Assembly: GCA_030445275.1 (NCBI GenBank)
Contig: JAUCSE010000015.1
Location: 1-43,425 of the forward strand
Source: Mucilaginibacter sp.
GTDB taxonomy: Bacteria > Bacteroidota > Bacteroidia > Sphingobacteriales > Sphingobacteriaceae
Direction of reading: 5' to 3'
Length of the DNA: 43,425 bases
Position numbers and translations under genes: made by a program. This document shows positions 17,250 to 25,744 of the stretch, piece by piece. Each line of letters opens with the position of its first letter. Within the stretch, counting starts at the first letter, position 1. The notes below the pieces were generated by a model. The model was not told the origin of the DNA. It made no database searches and was given only the letters and a program-made list of their open reading frames with translations.

Positions 17250-18842
17250 CTAAAACACCGTATCCTCAACTTCCTCCGCATGAACGGGATAGTCCGTAGT
17301 GTAATGCAACCCCCGGCTTTCTTTACGTAACATGGCTGATTTTACAACGATAAATGAAACCTGGATCAGGTTACGCAGTTCGCAAAGTTTCACGGATAGC
17401 TTGGTTTTTTTATAAAAAGATTCTGTTTCCTCGTATAATAAACCTAACCTGCGCATAGCCCTTTCCAACCTGAAATCAGAACGCACAATACCTACATAGT
17501 CATTCATTAGCTTCTGCATTTCGCGTACGTTGTGGGTAACCAGGATATCCTCATTTGACAACTGTACACCCTTTTCATCCCAATCTGGAATATTTTCGGG
17601 AATAACAAAGTTTTCAAATTTACCCACCGCATCCTTATATATCCGGTGCGCAAATACCAAAGCTTCAAGTAATGAATTGGAAGCCAATCGATTAGCACCA
17701 TGCAAACCGGTTGATGAACACTCGCCACAAGCATATAACCTTAATATAGATGATTGACCAACATGATCAACCATAACACCACCGCACATATAATGACAGG
17801 CCGGCGCAACCGGTATCATATCCTTGGTCATGTCAATACCTATCTCCAGGCATTTGGCATATATATTAGGGAAATGATTTAAAATATCTGCCTTACTGCG
17901 ATGCCTGATATCCAGATAAACAAAATCCTCGCCCGATTTTTTAATCTCAGCATCAATAGCACGTGCTGTTATATCCCTGGGTGCTAATGATTTACGCGGA
18001 TCATACTCCTGCATAAACTCGTCGCCATTGGTACGTTTTAATATGCCACCAAAACCACGTACAGCTTCAGAGATCAGGAAAGATGGATATTCGCCAGGGT
18101 TATATAATGCTGTTGGATGAAACTGAATAAATTCCATATTACGCACTTTACCTTTTGCCCGGTAAACCATCGCAATACCATCACCGGTGGCTATAGTTGG
18201 ATTGGTGGTAATAGAATAAATATGCCCGGCACCACCTGAAGCCATCACCGTAACCTTAGATAAAATCTTCTCCACTACATGACTTTCCGTATTAAAAGCA
18301 TAAATACCATAACAGGTAATATCAGTACTTGATTTACCAACGAGTTCACCTAAATGATGCTGGGTGATCAGATCAACCGCAAAATAATGAGTTAATATCT
18401 CAATATTTGGATTCTTATGTATCTCTTCCAGCAGTGAACGTTCAATTTCAAGTCCGGTTACATCCTTATAATGCAACACCCTAAATTCGGAGTGTCCACC
18501 CTCTTTTGCCAGGTCATAAAAGCCCTCATTTGTCTTGTCAAAATTGGTTCCGTAATCAATAATCTCATTGATTCGCGCCGGACCTTCTTTTACAACGGCT
18601 TCCACCACTTCGAGGTCGCAAAGGCCATCACCCGAAATTAAGGTGTCTTCTATGTGTTTTTCGAAAGAATCTTCTTTTTTATCCACAACCACTGCTACAC
18701 CACCCTGGGCATATTTAGTGTTTGATTCATCTTCGTTTGATTTTGTAACTATCAGAACCTTACCATGTTTAGCCGCTTTTAGTGCAAAACTCAATCCGGC
18801 TATGCCCGACCCTACTACTAAAAAATCAACAGTTTTAGTCAT
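17250..18842 (-). CDS. nadB: L-aspartate oxidase
   Basis: NadB oxidises L-aspartate to iminoaspartate with FAD, the first step of de novo NAD synthesis; NadA then makes quinolinate. The 530-residue length is normal. The FAD motif GSGIAGLSFA is at residues 12-21. Conserved parts of the succinate dehydrogenase/NadB flavoprotein family are visible (TKYAQGGVA, MEFIQFHPTALY, ARAID, GLHGANRLASNSLLEA). It is divergent from nadA. A consensus DnaA box (18679-18687) falls inside the 5' part of the gene. Confidence 0.97.
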   Translation of the reverse strand: MTKTVDFLVVGSGIAGLSFALKAAKHGKVLIVTKSNEDESNTKYAQGGVAVVVDKKEDSFEKHIEDTLISGDGLCDLEVVEAVVKEGPARINEIIDYGTNFDKTNEGFYDLAKEGGHSEFRVLHYKDVTGLEIERSLLEEIHKNPNIEILTHYFAVDLITQHHLGELVGKSSTDITCYGIYAFNTESHVVEKILSKVTVMASGGAGHIYSITTNPTIATGDGIAMVYRAKGKVRNMEFIQFHPTALYNPGEYPSFLISEAVRGFGGILKRTNGDEFMQEYDPRKSLAPRDITARAIDAEIKKSGEDFVYLDIRHRSKADILNHFPNIYAKCLEIGIDMTKDMIPVAPACHYMCGGVMVDHVGQSSILRLYACGECSSTGLHGANRLASNSLLEALVFAHRIYKDAVGKFENFVIPENIPDWDEKGVQLSNEDILVTHNVREMQKLMNDYVGIVRSDFRLERAMRRLGLLYEETESFYKKTKLSVKLCELRNLIQVSFIVVKSAMLRKESRGLHYTTDYPVHAEEVEDTVF

Positions 18843-19250
18843 CTTAAATGTATAATGTGTGTAAAAGTGATATCTATGTTAACAACCCGTATAAAACGTG
18901 TTAATTCTATGTAAACAAATAACTAGTAAATAATCAAAATGTGGATAACCCCCGTTTTTGATGCTAATATGAATAATTTTTGAGCGACTTTTGAGGAAGT
19001 AAAGTCATATAGCTAACATTTTACCAACCCACAAACTATTAACATAAAACTTTTTTCAATTTAATTTGATTGTCATACGAATCACAAAATCAATCAAATA
19101 TAATATCAAAACGTGTGGATAACTGTTGATAAAATGTGAAAACTAATTTATCAGACAAAAATTATAACGATTTTTGCACATAACTAACACACTAATAAAC
19201 AATAGTTTTATTTATATATAAAAATGATTGTTATTAATTGAAATGTTGAA
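18679..19250. other. Candidate replication origin (DnaA-box cluster, nadB-nadA gap)
   Basis: The 408-bp gap between nadB and nadA is very AT-rich and has no gene. Consensus DnaA boxes are TGTGGATAA at 18940-18948 and 19114-19122 (same orientation) and TTATCCACA at 18679-18687 (opposite, inside nadB). A one-mismatch box TGTTGATAA is at 19124-19132, next to the third. The AT-rich stretch 19190-19250 could be the unwinding element. Against it: the coding strand does not clearly switch here, and dnaA is not in the window. Confidence 0.5.
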
Positions 19251-20243
19251 ATGGATATCTTCGAAGAAATAAAAGTGAAAGGATTTGTGGACGAATACAT
19301 CGACCCCACGTTGGATCTTTTTGATGAAATTGAAAAACTTAAAAAGGAAAAAAATGCTGTCATTTTGGCCCATTATTACCAGGAACCCGATATTCAGGAT
19401 ATTGCCGATTATATTGGCGATAGTTTGGGATTATCGCAACAAGCTGCAAGAACTGATGCCGATGTTATTGTTTTCGCCGGAGTGCACTTCATGGCCGAAA
19501 CAGCTAAGATATTATCACCCAATAAGAAAGTTTTATTACCCGATGCAAAGGCAGGATGCTCATTAGCAGATAGTTGCCCGCCACACTTGTTCAGGAAGTT
19601 TAAGGAAAAATACCCTGACCATCTGGTAATCACCTACGTAAACTGTACCGCTGAACTAAAAGCTTTAAGCGATATTGTTTGTACATCAAGTAATGCCATA
19701 CAGATTGTGGAGAGCCTACCAAAAGATCAGAAGATCATATTTGGGCCGGATAAAAATTTGGGCGCTTATGTAGCAAAAAAAACAGGACGCGACCTGGTAT
19801 TGTGGAATGGAGCCTGCATGGTGCACGAGATTTTCTCCAGGGAAAAGATCATGAAACTAAAGGAAAGGTACCCGAAAGCTAAGCTGCTGGCACACCCTGA
19901 ATGCCAGGATGTGATACTGAAAATGGCTGACTATATTGGCTCGACAACAGGAATATTAAAATATGCCGGCAACCATCCGGATAAGGAATTTATTGTAGCA
20001 ACTGAGGCTGGTATATTACACCAGATGCAAAAGGAAAATCCGGATAAAGTGTTTATCCCGGCGCCACCAAATAACAGCTGTGCCTGTAATGATTGTCCGC
20101 ATATGAAACGGAATACACTCGAAAAATTGTATCTGTGCCTGAAAAACGGATCGCCGGAAATTACGGTGCCACAGCATATTATTGAACGCGCAGTAAAACC
20201 AATTGAACGCATGCTGGAAATATCAGCACAGCTGGGATTGTAG
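19251..20243 (+). CDS. nadA: Quinolinate synthase
   Basis: NadA condenses iminoaspartate with dihydroxyacetone phosphate to quinolinate, using a [4Fe-4S] cluster. It has 330 residues. Candidate cluster ligands are Cys103 (AGCSLADSC), Cys189 (WNGACMVHE) and one of the cysteines of CACNDC (277-282). Substrate-binding stretches [12 protein letters not shown] (about 39-50) and HPECQ (215-219) are typical. It faces away from nadB, its pathway partner, across the DnaA-box gap; the nicotinate phosphoribosyltransferase gene nadC is not in the window. Confidence 0.97.
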   Translation: MDIFEEIKVKGFVDEYIDPTLDLFDEIEKLKKEKNAVILAHYYQEPDIQDIADYIGDSLGLSQQAARTDADVIVFAGVHFMAETAKILSPNKKVLLPDAKAGCSLADSCPPHLFRKFKEKYPDHLVITYVNCTAELKALSDIVCTSSNAIQIVESLPKDQKIIFGPDKNLGAYVAKKTGRDLVLWNGACMVHEIFSREKIMKLKERYPKAKLLAHPECQDVILKMADYIGSTTGILKYAGNHPDKEFIVATEAGILHQMQKENPDKVFIPAPPNNSCACNDCPHMKRNTLEKLYLCLKNGSPEITVPQHIIERAVKPIERMLEISAQLGL

Positions 20244-20284
20244 GTAGAAAAGAAAAAACTAAAAGTCATGCGGAGATAAACTAT

Positions 20285-20359
20285 GTCATTGCGAGGAACG
20301 AAGCAATCGCGAACAATGCATATTACCTTGCTTAATGAGGTTGCTACGCTCGCAATGAT
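20285..20359. repeat. Palindromic repeat, family B
   Basis: The left arm GTCATTGCGAGGAACGAAGC and a right arm (GGTTGCTACGCTCGCAATGA) frame a core of about 30 nt. It lies 41 nt after the nadA stop. The rest of the 361-bp gap holds two GC hairpins and a terminator. Confidence 0.8.
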
Positions 20360-20420
20360 ATAGTTTTTTAATTAGGAAGGCAGGACTCATTATACCTCCT
20401 AAAGTCTCAAATTTTTTTTC

Positions 20421-20433
20421 CCGCCTACGGCGG
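20421..20433. repeat. CCGCC-N3-GGCGG hairpin
   Basis: CCGCCTACGGCGG, preceded by TTTCC. A near copy lies 76 nt on, at 20497-20509 (CCGCCTTCGGCGG, which could fold with a UUCG tetraloop). Related stems are at 37513-37526 and 43193-43211. Their role is unknown. Confidence 0.6.
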
Positions 20434-20496
20434 ATATAATGGTTTTGCGAGGGGGCCACTAAAAATGGATATGCCCCTAAAATCCCAAAAAATTTC

Positions 20497-20509
20497 CCGC
20501 CTTCGGCGG
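20497..20509. repeat. CCGCC-N3-GGCGG hairpin, second copy
   Basis: A second copy of the motif at 20421-20433, with the same TTTCC in front. Both lie in the convergent nadA/nuclease gap. Confidence 0.6.
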
Positions 20510-20542
20510 TAGACATCACTCGTTTTTTTGCGACGGCCCGCG

Positions 20543-20581
20543 AAAAAAAAGACTTACGAAGTTTTAAAACTTCGTAAGTCT
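20543..20581 (-). terminator. Terminator of the nuclease lipoprotein gene
   Basis: A perfect 32-bp palindrome (AGACTTACGAAGTTTT and its complement) at 20550-20581 is followed on the minus strand by an eight-T run. It lies 24 nt after the stop of the minus-strand gene. Confidence 0.88.
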
Positions 20582-20604
20582 GAAAGGGGAGTATTAAAAA
20601 GAAG

Positions 20605-22029
20605 CTATTGATTATCCGTCTTTGTTTCTATGGCATCCTGAATGTTTTGCGGCAGGTTTGATAGCAAGTTATAGCCTGTTGCCTTCTCAATATCCCTTAC
20701 GCTTACCCGATATTGTTTCCAATCGCTGTTTATTGAGTTCAGGTTAGGCGTATTTACGGCAATAACCCGTGTGGTAGCTGATACTCTGCTGATGTCAGCA
20801 TCGCCGGATGGTACAATAACAGCTACTTTCCAAACATTGCTGGGCACGGTAACATGACCGCTGGTTATGGTTGTTGCTGATCCGTTTGATCCCGCACCGC
20901 CTGCGCCATAACTTCCCATAATAATATATACCTCGTTACCTGCAACTACCTGCTCACGTAAATAATTTTCAAGATTGGCCCAGGTTTGCTGATTATTATT
21001 TGGCGCCTGTGGTATCATATTGGTCATTAAAAAAGTGGCGGAATTGGCATTGGCCGAACTTGTTCTATCAGCCGATGGACAGTTATGCCCCCTGTCAAAA
21101 CCCGATCCCTGGTAACTGTTGCTTTCTACTTCAAAAAAGCCGGTCGGCAAACCGTTAAAACCAGCAAAATTATCTAAACGGGGACTAGCGTTGGTGGTAT
21201 TAGTTGCATCCAGGTGCCAGCTTACCCAGTTTGGTTCGCCCCGGCTGTTGCTGTATGATTCTGTATAATACTTTTGATCAATCAGGTAGTTATCAGCCAT
21301 AGCTAAAACAGGCTGGGCACCAGACGGATTGCCGAATAAAAGATTACTGTTATCGCCGGTTGCTGGTGGTGCATCGGCTCCTGCAGTAACTCCCCTGTCG
21401 GCAGCGGGTTTACTTGTGCCCGTGGTATCAACAGGATTGGTATCTGGCGGACCAATAATTAAACCAGGATCGCCGGTTCCCTTAAAGGTGATATCGTCAA
21501 TATTAGTACGATTTGTGGTGGTACCTAATTTTTTGATACGGAAACGGGCTTTTACAACCGAAGCAATCTTAAAAGAATCAGTGACCAGCGTGGTACTGGT
21601 ATCGGTAATATCCTTACCAAGTTGTGTAAAAGTTTTACCGCTATCTGATGACATTAATAGCTGCCAGGTTGATGCCGCGTCTTTTCCATACTTAGCATGT
21701 TTAATGCTGATCTGTGTAATACCTTTTACATCAAAATTCATGGTAATACCACCACCGCGTATGCGTACGGATTTATTTCCGTTTTTAACATCTGCCGCTA
21801 AATTTCCTATTAGGGCATCATCAAAAACCCACCGCCCGGTGGTAAGTTGAATGGTATCAATAGCGTAAGCGGTTTTGGTTCCGGTTTCAAAATCTTCCGT
21901 TATGGCATATGCCTTAGGCGGAACCACAACCGGAGGATCAGTTGGCTTACCTGGAGAAAGGTCTTTTTTACAACCCGAAACAACAATTAGTAAAAAGCCA
22001 AAATAAATGAGTAGTTTTCTAAATTTCAT
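20605..22029 (-). CDS. DNA/RNA non-specific endonuclease, lipoprotein
   Basis: The protein has 474 residues. The lipobox VVSGC puts the lipidated Cys at residue 20. A beta-sandwich-like domain (about 41-185) precedes a P/T-rich linker and the nuclease domain (about 225-455) of the NUC1/Serratia type. The catalytic motif DRGH is at 312-315 (His315), and the Mg-binding Asn is likely in the NxxxW part (346-350). It would act outside the cytoplasm, for example in nucleic-acid scavenging, defence or competition. No immunity protein (NuiA-like) is adjacent. The fusion to a beta-sandwich domain is notable. Confidence 0.88.
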   Translation of the reverse strand: MKFRKLLIYFGFLLIVVSGCKKDLSPGKPTDPPVVVPPKAYAITEDFETGTKTAYAIDTIQLTTGRWVFDDALIGNLAADVKNGNKSVRIRGGGITMNFDVKGITQISIKHAKYGKDAASTWQLLMSSDSGKTFTQLGKDITDTSTTLVTDSFKIASVVKARFRIKKLGTTTNRTNIDDITFKGTGDPGLIIGPPDTNPVDTTGTSKPAADRGVTAGADAPPATGDNSNLLFGNPSGAQPVLAMADNYLIDQKYYTESYSNSRGEPNWVSWHLDATNTTNASPRLDNFAGFNGLPTGFFEVESNSYQGSGFDRGHNCPSADRTSSANANSATFLMTNMIPQAPNNNQQTWANLENYLREQVVAGNEVYIIMGSYGAGGAGSNGSATTITSGHVTVPSNVWKVAVIVPSGDADISRVSATTRVIAVNTPNLNSINSDWKQYRVSVRDIEKATGYNLLSNLPQNIQDAIETKTDNQ

Positions 22030-22170
22030 ATATTATTTTTTATAAACGTAAATGTCTTTATTTAATATTAATCATGTATTAAATTATTATACCAGCGGTA
22101 AATTAAAAGGTATTATATCAAAATATTTACAAGAAAATAAAGGCTTATGCAGGCCTTCGGGAGGCTCAAA

Positions 22171-22200
22171 AGATTACTTATGATTACCAAAAAGTAATCT
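22171..22200. promoter_or_regulatory. Inverted repeat abutting the thiL -7 box
   Basis: AGATTACTT (22171-22179) and AAGTAATCT (22192-22200) are perfect 9-bp arms 12 nt apart. The right arm touches the -7 box at 22201, so a protein bound here would block the promoter. No thiamine (TPP) riboswitch was recognised in the 202-bp gap. Confidence 0.4.
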
Positions 22201-22208
22201 TATTTTTG
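22201..22208 (+). promoter_or_regulatory. -7 box TATTTTTG of thiL
   Basis: Matches TAnnTTTG, 23 nt before the thiL ATG, directly after the inverted repeat. Confidence 0.55.
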
Positions 22209-22231
22209 CAGATTAAAATTTCATAGGAACA

Positions 22232-23278
22232 ATGTTTGAAAATCAGGATAGAACCAATTTAGAAGATCTGGGCGAGTTTGGCTTAATCGGTCATCTGACA
22301 AAAAATATAAAGTTAACGCAAGAGAGTACGGTGAAAGGTGTGGGCGATGATGCTGCTGTGCTTGATTTTAGCGGCAAAAAAGTGTTGGTAAGCACCGATA
22401 TGCTGCTGGAAGGCATCCATTTTGATTTGGCTTATACACCATTAAAACATTTGGGCTATAAAGCGATACAGGTAAACCTGAGCGATATTTATGCCATGAA
22501 CGGTATGGCATCGCAGGTTACGGTTTCGATAGGATTATCAAGCAAGTTTCCTTTGGAAGCTATTGAAGAATTATATGAAGGCATTTACATTGCCTGCGAA
22601 AAATATAATGTAGACCTGGTTGGCGGCGATACCACCACATCAAAACAAGGTTTGGTGATCAGCGTAACTTCCATAGGTTATGCGGATGAAGCTGATGTGG
22701 TGTACCGTAACGGCGCCGGCGAAGGTGACTTGATCTGTGTATCGGGCGATTTGGGCGGTGCGTATATCGGCTTGCAATTGTTGGAGCGCGAAAAACTGGT
22801 GTATCTGGAAAACCCCAAAATTCAGCCCGACCTGGAAGGCAAGGATTATATTGTGGAGCGTCAGCTAAAGCCGGAGGCCCGCCGCGATATTGTGGAACTG
22901 CTGAAAAGTATTGACGTAAAACCAACCGCTATGATTGATGTATCAGACGGTTTGGCATCAGAAATATTGCATATCTGTAAACAAAGCGATAAAGGCTGTA
23001 ATTTATACGAGGAAAAAATTCCGCTAGACCCAATGACCTACGAAACGGCCCGCGAATTTAACCTTGATCCAACGGTTTGCGCGCTGAGCGGCGGGGAGGA
23101 CTATGAGCTGCTTTTTACCGTTAAACAAGCCGACTACGACAAGATCAAGTTTAAAATGGATATCACCATCATTGGCCATATCACCGAGGCCTCAGCAGGC
23201 TGTAATCTGGTTACAACATCGGGCAACTCACATCCATTAAAAGCCCAGGGCTGGAACGCGTTTAAAAAGGATCAGTAA
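22232..23278 (+). CDS. thiL: Thiamine-monophosphate kinase
   Basis: ThiL phosphorylates thiamine monophosphate to the active cofactor thiamine diphosphate. It has 348 residues and the AIR-synthase/ThiL fold. Diagnostic Asp-rich stretches are present: VGDDAAVLD (about 37-45), STDMLLEGIHFD (about 53-64), VGGDTTTSKQG (about 130-140) and MIDVSDGLASE (about 233-243). The next gene begins directly after the stop, so the two are probably one operon. Confidence 0.95.
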   Translation: MFENQDRTNLEDLGEFGLIGHLTKNIKLTQESTVKGVGDDAAVLDFSGKKVLVSTDMLLEGIHFDLAYTPLKHLGYKAIQVNLSDIYAMNGMASQVTVSIGLSSKFPLEAIEELYEGIYIACEKYNVDLVGGDTTTSKQGLVISVTSIGYADEADVVYRNGAGEGDLICVSGDLGGAYIGLQLLEREKLVYLENPKIQPDLEGKDYIVERQLKPEARRDIVELLKSIDVKPTAMIDVSDGLASEILHICKQSDKGCNLYEEKIPLDPMTYETAREFNLDPTVCALSGGEDYELLFTVKQADYDKIKFKMDITIIGHITEASAGCNLVTTSGNSHPLKAQGWNAFKKDQ

Positions 23279-23716
23279 ATGCTGAATAATATTTTCGACA
23301 AGTTTTATTTAAGCAATCATCCCGATGGTAAAGCGCCTTTGCCGGTAATAAAAGGCGTTTTACTGCTTTACCTGGCAGTAATATTACAAATGATCAGCAA
23401 TGTACTCGATGGCTTTAACCTATCGGCATTTATATTCGTTTTTTTTGTTCTGGTCTTGTTGGTTTTTTTCATTGGCGAAGGCCGTAAATGGGCAAGGTTA
23501 GCGCTGCTTATCCTGATCCTGTTTAACCTGGTGACGCTAATATTTAACCTTACCTATACCGATGCCAAACACCCTCACCCTATAATTGCCACCACACCCC
23601 CGCTATATATGATTTTGTACTGCGCAGAATTAATAGTGGAGGTATATGCCATGATACTGCTTTTCTCCAAGCCGGCAGGTGGTTGGTTTAACAGGAAACG
23701 GCAACCACAAATATAA
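23279..23716 (+). CDS. Four-helix membrane protein, unknown function
   Basis: The protein has 145 residues with about four membrane segments (22-42, 47-66, 72-90 and 106-127) and a basic C-terminus. I do not recognise a family. Its ATG follows the thiL stop with no gap, so it depends on the thiL promoter and may be translationally coupled. A link to thiamine is suggested only by position. A half repeat of family A lies 10 nt after its stop. Confidence 0.7.
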   Translation: MLNNIFDKFYLSNHPDGKAPLPVIKGVLLLYLAVILQMISNVLDGFNLSAFIFVFFVLVLLVFFIGEGRKWARLALLILILFNLVTLIFNLTYTDAKHPHPIIATTPPLYMILYCAELIVEVYAMILLFSKPAGGWFNRKRQPQI

Positions 23717-23726
23717 AACCCCTCCT

Positions 23727-23763
23727 GTCATGCTGAACGCAGTGAAGCATCTACTCTACAACA
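23727..23763. repeat. Half-element of family A upstream of the GIY-YIG gene
   Basis: GTCATGCTGAACGCAGTGAA and the following 17 nt match the left part of the full copy at 24128-24165 in the same orientation (about 34 of 37 positions). No partner arm follows directly; the GIY-YIG gene starts 31 nt later. Confidence 0.75.
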
Positions 23764-23794
23764 TACTTCGGCTTTTAACAAATAAATTTATGTT

Positions 23795-24118
23795 ATGCGC
23801 CAGTATAACTTCTTTACCTACATACTCACAAACTATAATAGAAAAGTATTGTACACGGGTGTTACCAATGACTTGGACAGGCGCTTATATGAACACTATT
23901 TCGGGATCAACCAAAATGAAAGTTTCACATTTAAATACAAATGTTTCTATTTAGTTTGGTACGAAAGACATCAGTACATAGACCATGCGATTGAGCGTGA
24001 AAAGGAAATAAAGGGTTGGACGCGAGATAAAAAAATCAGACTGATTGTACAGGAAAATCCCAATTGGGATTTCTTGAACATTGAAATTATGGAATGGCCG
24101 CCTGTATTTGTAGATTAA
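23795..24118 (+). CDS. GIY-YIG nuclease family protein
   Basis: A stand-alone GIY-YIG domain of 107 residues. The motif pair appears as TYILTN and LYTGVT (about 8-13 and 19-24). The catalytic Arg lies in DLDRRLYEHY (about 26-35), and the catalytic Glu in IEREKEIKGW (about 66-75). All key residues look intact. Stand-alone members are structure- or sequence-specific DNA nucleases of mostly unknown role. The gene is framed by direct repeats of a family A arm (31 nt upstream; 9 nt downstream of the stop), so it may belong to the repeat element. No promoter of the TAnnTTTG type was seen. Confidence 0.88.
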   Translation: MRQYNFFTYILTNYNRKVLYTGVTNDLDRRLYEHYFGINQNESFTFKYKCFYLVWYERHQYIDHAIEREKEIKGWTRDKKIRLIVQENPNWDFLNIEIMEWPPVFVD

Positions 24119-24127
24119 GCTCCCCTT

Positions 24128-24204
24128 GTCATGCTGAACGCAGTGAAACATCTATTTCTACAACAGGCAAGTTTAATAATAGATCCTTCGTTCCTCAGGA
24201 TGAC
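24128..24204. repeat. Palindromic repeat, family A, copy 3
   Basis: This full 77-nt element begins GTCATGCTGAACGCAGTGAA and ends with the complement of GTCATCCTGAGGAACGAAGG. Arms and core are nearly identical to the reverse complement of copy 1. It separates the GIY-YIG gene from the 3' end of rmuC. Confidence 0.9.
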
Positions 24205-24223
24205 AAAGTAAAGAAAAAGCCCC

Positions 24224-25594
24224 TTACTCCTCCCCAATAAACTTCTGATCAATTTGTTTATCAGCTTTTGCGCCAAGTTTTTTGATCTTCTCAGCGGTAG
24301 TGGTAAGATTGCCGCGGCCATCGGATAGCTTATTGATGGCGCTGTTATAGGCATTTTGGGTATAGGTTATATTTTTACCGATGCTGTCCATATCTCCCAG
24401 GAAACCTACAAATTTATCATACATATCGCCGCTGAGGCGGGCAATCTCCAGCACGTTCCGATTTTGGCGTTCCTGTTTCCACATGCTGGCAATGGTGCGC
24501 AGTGTGGCTAGTAGTGTCGACGGGCTAACAATCACCACCTTTTTATCCCAGGCATAGTTAAACAGTTCGCCATCCAGTTGAACGGCTATGCTGAATGATG
24601 ATTCTATCGGCACAAAAAGCAACACAAAATCGGGCGAGTTGATTTTATACAAATCATGGTATTTTTTTGACGATAAGCCGCCGATGTGATTTCTAATCGA
24701 TTCAATATGCGCTTTGGCAAACAGCTTACGGTCCTCCTCAGTATCGGCATTTACCAAACGTTCATAGGCAATGAGCGATACTTTGGAGTCGATCACGAGG
24801 TGTTTATCATCCGGCAGATCAATGATCACATCTGGCTGATAACGGGTACCGTCGGTGGTTTGCATGGCGGCTTGTATGCGGTATTCCTGGTCGCGCACCA
24901 GGCCCGAGCGCTCCAGCACCCGCTCTAGGATCACCTCGCCCCAGTTGCCCTGTTTTTTATTGTCGCCTTTCAGTGCCTTGGTTAAGTTTTGAGCCTCATC
25001 ACTGATCTGTTTATTGAGGTCCATCAGCTGGGTGATCACGCCTTTCAGGGTGTTACGCTCGGCCGCTTCCATGTTGTAAACTTTCTCCACCTTCTCCTCA
25101 AATGCCTTCAGGTTTTCCTTCAGCGGATTCAGAATCATATCCAGGTTGGTACGGTTTACGTCAATAAACTCCTTTGATTTTTCTTTCAGCAGTTTTTCGG
25201 CCACGTTTTCAAACTCGCGCTGAAACTGCTCGCGGATCTGCCCTATCTCTACCTTTTGCTCCTGTAGTTTTTCCTGCTGCGATTTATAGTATGACCGTGA
25301 GCTTTCTAACGATTGATTAGCCTGCGCCAGTTGGGTACGTTCATATATTAACTCATCAAGCAAGCGGTTTTTTTCGTCTTTTAAAAGCTGGATGATATTT
25401 TCTTTTTCGGCCGATATGATACTGCCCTTCTCTTCGGCTTTGGCCAAAGAAATTTTAAGCACACCATGTTCATTACGAAGACTTTTTAATTCATCAACAG
25501 AGATCAGTTCAATAGCCTTCGGTTTCTTTAAAAACAGAAAAACGGAGATCAGCAGGATCACCAGCGATACGATCAATAAAATATCATTGCCCAT
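24224..25594 (-). CDS. rmuC: DNA recombination protein RmuC
   Basis: RmuC limits inversions at short inverted repeats in E. coli and carries a PD-(D/E)XK-like nuclease core. This 456-residue protein has an N-terminal membrane helix (about 3-23), a coiled coil (about 35-150) and the RmuC domain (about 170-430) with GNWGEVILERVLE, PDVIIDLPDDKHLVIDSK and YNSAINKLS-like stretches. It has its own -7 box at 25612-25619 on the minus strand. Its proximity to inverted-repeat elements is intriguing but may be chance. Confidence 0.94.
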   Translation of the reverse strand: MGNDILLIVSLVILLISVFLFLKKPKAIELISVDELKSLRNEHGVLKISLAKAEEKGSIISAEKENIIQLLKDEKNRLLDELIYERTQLAQANQSLESSRSYYKSQQEKLQEQKVEIGQIREQFQREFENVAEKLLKEKSKEFIDVNRTNLDMILNPLKENLKAFEEKVEKVYNMEAAERNTLKGVITQLMDLNKQISDEAQNLTKALKGDNKKQGNWGEVILERVLERSGLVRDQEYRIQAAMQTTDGTRYQPDVIIDLPDDKHLVIDSKVSLIAYERLVNADTEEDRKLFAKAHIESIRNHIGGLSSKKYHDLYKINSPDFVLLFVPIESSFSIAVQLDGELFNYAWDKKVVIVSPSTLLATLRTIASMWKQERQNRNVLEIARLSGDMYDKFVGFLGDMDSIGKNITYTQNAYNSAINKLSDGRGNLTTTAEKIKKLGAKADKQIDQKFIGEE

Positions 25595-25611
25595 TTTGAT
25601 AAGAATATTAG

Positions 25612-25619
25612 CAAAACTA
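25612..25619 (-). promoter_or_regulatory. -7 box TAGTTTTG of rmuC
   Basis: On the minus strand this matches TAnnTTTG, 17 nt before the rmuC start. Confidence 0.5.
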
Positions 25620-25668
25620 AGATAATATTTTTAGTATTTCAAGGGGTTTGTGCAGCAAAAAATGGTTT

Positions 25669-25686
25669 GTCATGCTGTCGAAGAAG
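25669..25686. repeat. Fragment of the GTCAT palindromic repeats
   Basis: GTCATGCTGTCGAAGAAG has the family A start followed by a family C-like part. It is a remnant. A clean hairpin GTTGTTGGTG-TTGT-CACCAACAAC follows at 25700-25723, with no T-run. Confidence 0.4.
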
Positions 25687-25744
25687 TCCGTTAAAGAAGG
25701 TTGTTGGTGTTGTCACCAACAACGGCACAGGGAAATCCCGATCA

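Noticed and set aside
20286..20519. Minus-strand frame in the nadA-nuclease gap
   Set aside because: It runs through a family B repeat and two GC hairpins; the protein is made of repeat sequence.
22030..22231. TPP riboswitch before thiL
   Set aside because: The conserved CUGAGA and related core stretches of TPP riboswitches are not present; only a hairpin next to the promoter is seen.
23795..24118. GIY-YIG gene as a homing endonuclease of an intron
   Set aside because: No interrupted gene or intron structure surrounds it, and the protein lacks the DNA-binding extension of homing enzymes.
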